Below, piece after piece: positions 61,730-64,000 of a stretch of 64,000 nt of DNA. Position 1 is the first letter of the stretch; each line of letters starts with the position of its first letter. Origin of the DNA: Deferribacteres bacterium (lineage in GTDB: Bacteria; Zhuqueibacterota; Zhuqueibacteria; Zhuqueibacterales; Geothermadaptataceae); NCBI GenBank assembly GCA_020633675.1, contig JACKDE010000002.1, positions 124,001-188,000 of the forward strand, read 5' to 3'. The notes beneath the pieces were generated by a model. The model was not told the origin of the DNA and made no database searches. It saw only the letters and a list, made by a program, of their open reading frames with translations. The translations under genes and the position numbers were made by a program.

Positions 61730-62671
61730 TCATGTGTTGTTTTTAAACCACTCCACAGTTTGACGAATGGCATGAGCGTGTGGTGTGGGCTGAAAAGTGA
61801 ATGTTTTCAAGAATTTACTGTGATCAACTACGTAGTCATAATCCCACTGATACAGCATTTCCTTCAACTCCCGCATCATCGGATTGATCAGCCCCATAGC
61901 GGCGAGCAACATTTTCGGAGCAACCCGGATGGTTGAGCGCCTGCCAGTGGCTTCAAAAACCAGCTCAAGAAACGACCTGGTGGTCATTGTTTCCGCGCTG
62001 GGGATGTGCCAGGCTTCGCCAAGCGCCCGTTCATTTTCTGCTAAAATCATCAATCCAAGGGCGAAATCTTCTACGAAAGAATAGCTGTGTATGGCGTCGA
62101 TGTTGCCGATCAGATTGATGGTTTTGCTCTGCAGGGCTGGCTTGAATACACGCTCTCCCATTGCGGCGTTGAATACATGCGGACCAAAAAAATCCGGTGC
62201 CCGCCCGATCGTCGCTTGCAGTTTGCCTTCCCGGTGTGCGCTGAGCACCATATTTGCCAGTCGGGCGCGCAATATGCCTTTGGCATCGGACGCTGCGTGT
62301 GGTGCATCTTCACGTATTGGCCCATCGATGTAGCCATACATGTACAGGTTGTCACCGTAAACGAGTTTGGCGCCGCAAGCGATTGCCGCATCGAGGATAT
62401 TTTGCATCATGCCGGTGAGTTGGGCATGCCATTCCGGGTAGGGAACGTTAACACAGTGATACACCACCGACGCTCCGGCACATGCTTGCATCAAGCTCTC
62501 TTTGTCGGTTGTATCCGCTTTCGCGAGCTCCGTGCTTTCGGGCACATCTGCGTTGCCGCTTCGGGTCACTGCACGTACTTTTTTGCCGTGCCGGCTTAGA
62601 ACGCGCACAACCGCATTACCCAAACCGCCATTTGCCCCAAGCACGACGTGAATTTGTTCATTTTCAGCCAT
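61730..62671 (-). CDS. NAD-dependent epimerase/dehydratase family protein
   Basis: Start at 62671 (MAENEQIHV...) has AAAGGA; the earlier ATG at 62695 lacks a site. The 313-residue protein has the Rossmann dinucleotide motif VVLGANGGLGNAVV and an extended SDR layout; the usual Y-x3-K active site pair is not obvious (YGDNLYMYGY lies in its place). Substrate unknown. It is the first gene of a probable unit: epimerase, DoxX, DUF4282, thioredoxin-like. Confidence 0.88.
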   Translation of the reverse strand: MAENEQIHVVLGANGGLGNAVVRVLSRHGKKVRAVTRSGNADVPESTELAKADTTDKESLMQACAGASVVYHCVNVPYPEWHAQLTGMMQNILDAAIACGAKLVYGDNLYMYGYIDGPIREDAPHAASDAKGILRARLANMVLSAHREGKLQATIGRAPDFFGPHVFNAAMGERVFKPALQSKTINLIGNIDAIHSYSFVEDFALGLMILAENERALGEAWHIPSAETMTTRSFLELVFEATGRRSTIRVAPKMLLAAMGLINPMMRELKEMLYQWDYDYVVDHSKFLKTFTFQPTPHAHAIRQTVEWFKNNT

Positions 62672-62731
62672 TGTATGTCCTTTGAGAAATGACAAAGTTG
62701 GCAGGAAGTGAGCTGCAAGGCAAGTCAGACT

Positions 62732-64000
62732 CTATGACACGCCGAGGCGTTTGTCCAGATCGGTTGGCAGAATGATCGTGAAGGTTGTGCCTTTGCCAAT
62801 CTCGCTTTCAACCTTGATTTCGCCGTGATGGTCTTTGATGATTTGGTAGCAAATCGAGAGTCCGAGGCCTGTGCCAACGCCAACGCCTTTGGTGGTGAAA
62901 CCGGGATCGAAGATTTTTTTCAGATGTTCCGGGGAAATTCCGACACCAGTATCTTTGATTTCGATGAACGCTTTTTGATTTTTTAAATAGGTTGTAATGG
63001 TGATCTCGCCCTTGTCTTTGATGGCCTGGCTGGCATTGATCACCATGTTTAAAAAGACCTGATTCAGGCGGCCCGGAAAACAGGCGATCGCTGGTAGATT
63101 GCCAAATTTTTTGTGCACGGTTACCCGATGCTTAAGCTCGTGGTGCGCGAGAGTAAGTGTGTCCTCAATCCCTTCGTGAATGTTGGCATCTTTGACTTCC
63201 GCTTCATCCAGACGAGCAAAACTGCGCAGTCGACGTACAATATTGATAACCCGTTCCGTGCCGGATTTGATTACATTGTTCGAATCCTGAATGATTTTGA
63301 GCGCCCCGACCAGCTTGCGGTTTTCCTGCTGCTCCTCTGCAAGTTTTTGCTCGACAAATTCGCGCAGAATCTCCACCGCGCGCGCAGCTGTGTTGTGCAT
63401 GCTGCTGATCGCGCCGACCGGCGTATTGATTTCGTGAGCGATGCCCGCCACCAGATTGCCGAGGGCAGCCATTTTTTCGGACTGCACCAATTGCGATTGC
63501 GTATCCCGAAGTTCCTGATTGCTCTTCTCCAGCGCTTCCAGGGCCACTTTTTGTTCCGTCACATCGTGGGCAATGCCGATGATGCTCAACACCTCGCCTT
63601 CGTCATCTTTGAGCGGCGCGGCGTTGGAAACATACCAGCGCCAACTGCTATCTTTGTGCCGCAGCCTGTGTTCTGGGCTGTGCTGCCTTTCGCCGGTTTC
63701 AATGACTTCTGCAAAAAAGCTGCTCAGGATTTGGTTGTCTTCCGGGTAAATAAAATCGGTATAAGGCCTGTCAGTCAAATCTGCAACCTCATAACCGATC
63801 AATTCTTTGCAATTGGGCGACACGTAGGAAATCTTGCCGTCTGGCAGGATGGTATAGATCAAGTCGCTGGCGTTCTCTACCAGGCTGCGAAAACGCGCCT
63901 CACTCTCTTTCATGGCCAGCTCAGCTTCGATGCGGTCGGTCAAATCCTGCGTGACGCCACCGATGCGGATGATTTCCCCCTGTTCGTTGCGAATCGGAAA
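62732..64000 (-). CDS. PAS sensor histidine kinase (partial, runs off the right edge)
   Basis: The frame is open to base 64000; 422 residues of the C-terminal part are visible. The first 19 residues end a PAS/PAC domain ([16 protein letters not shown]). A second PAS domain follows ([19 protein letters not shown]..., [13 protein letters not shown]), then a coiled linker, the HisKA box with [11 protein letters not shown], and an HATPase with N-box [17 protein letters not shown] and GTGLGLSIC. No receiver is attached at the C-terminus. Signal sensed is unknown; the PAS domains suggest a cytoplasmic ligand or redox state. Confidence 0.94.
   Translation of the reverse strand, partial: FPIRNEQGEIIRIGGVTQDLTDRIEAELAMKESEARFRSLVENASDLIYTILPDGKISYVSPNCKELIGYEVADLTDRPYTDFIYPEDNQILSSFFAEVIETGERQHSPEHRLRHKDSSWRWYVSNAAPLKDDEGEVLSIIGIAHDVTEQKVALEALEKSNQELRDTQSQLVQSEKMAALGNLVAGIAHEINTPVGAISSMHNTAARAVEILREFVEQKLAEEQQENRKLVGALKIIQDSNNVIKSGTERVINIVRRLRSFARLDEAEVKDANIHEGIEDTLTLAHHELKHRVTVHKKFGNLPAIACFPGRLNQVFLNMVINASQAIKDKGEITITTYLKNQKAFIEIKDTGVGISPEHLKKIFDPGFTTKGVGVGTGLGLSICYQIIKDHHGEIKVESEIGKGTTFTIILPTDLDKRLGVS

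Overview
The window looks like part of a chromosome from an uncultured or little-studied bacterium of the FCB superphylum (Calditrichota / KSB1-like / Ignavibacteria-like rather than a classical Bacteroidetes); this is inference from gene content. Supporting signs are three secreted proteins with C-terminal type IX secretion (T9SS / FlgD-like) sorting modules, a PorV/PorQ-type barrel, a choice-of-anchor-B protein, a DUF5916 barrel, an FtsX-type ABC permease, a Reg_prop/Y_Y_Y NarL-type sensor kinase, DUF3667, DUF420 and DUF4282 proteins. No rRNA, tRNA, CRISPR array, plasmid origin or phage module was seen. Most start codons are supported by a GGAG/AAGGA-like ribosome-binding site, and several starts were placed on that basis.

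Layout. 1-6.4 kb: minus-strand secreted proteins (TPR protein cut by the left edge, a giant T9SS cargo, a CsgG/FlgO-like protein with a C-terminal anchor). 6.9-9.4 kb: a LolD/MacB-type ABC ATPase with a four-module exported protein. 9.8-13.3 kb: small membrane proteins and an amidohydrolase, with a decayed DUF420 3' end at 10.7 kb. 13.9-15.3 kb: a PQQ-type propeller carrying a cysteine-rich insertion. 15.3-20.4 kb: two divergent genes, a pentapeptide-repeat protein and a WD40-GTPase-zinc ribbon-TIR protein, both ending in TIR or TIR-like domains and separated by mobile-looking repeats; this is the strongest candidate for an undescribed immune or signalling system. 20.4-29.9 kb: secreted esterase, two response regulators, choice-of-anchor-B protein, DUF3667 protein, threonine dehydratase, DUF1353-like membrane protein, flavin reductase. 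30.2-35.6 kb: an Lrp-led aromatic amino acid catabolic cluster (Lrp, aminotransferase, HPPD, homogentisate dioxygenase, Cys/Met lyase). 35.8-44.4 kb: DUF5916 protein, FtsX-type permease, mannose-6-phosphate isomerase, and an FN3/FlgD protein plus PorV-SH3 pair ending in a clear terminator. 44.5-54.5 kb: GNAT, sortilin-like BNR propeller, an AT-rich stand-alone PD-(D/E)xK nuclease-like gene next to an aldo/keto reductase relic, MscS channel, intact aldo/keto reductase, and a large exported protein of unknown function. 54.8-64 kb: sensor kinase, subtilase with an unusual Gly-rich/Cys/TM tail, a small membrane protein, a DUF4282/thioredoxin-like/DoxX/epimerase run, and a PAS histidine kinase cut by the right edge.

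How it fits together. The T9SS cargo proteins and the PorV-family barrel point to a cell-surface secretion route, while the HPPD/HGD cluster opens tyrosine down to maleylacetoacetate (the last two enzymes are not in the window). Dispersed palindromic repeats (four copies of one family, a 139-bp element with terminal inverted repeats, and other imperfect palindromes) and two 3' gene relics show that intergenic regions here have been reshaped by duplication and insertion.
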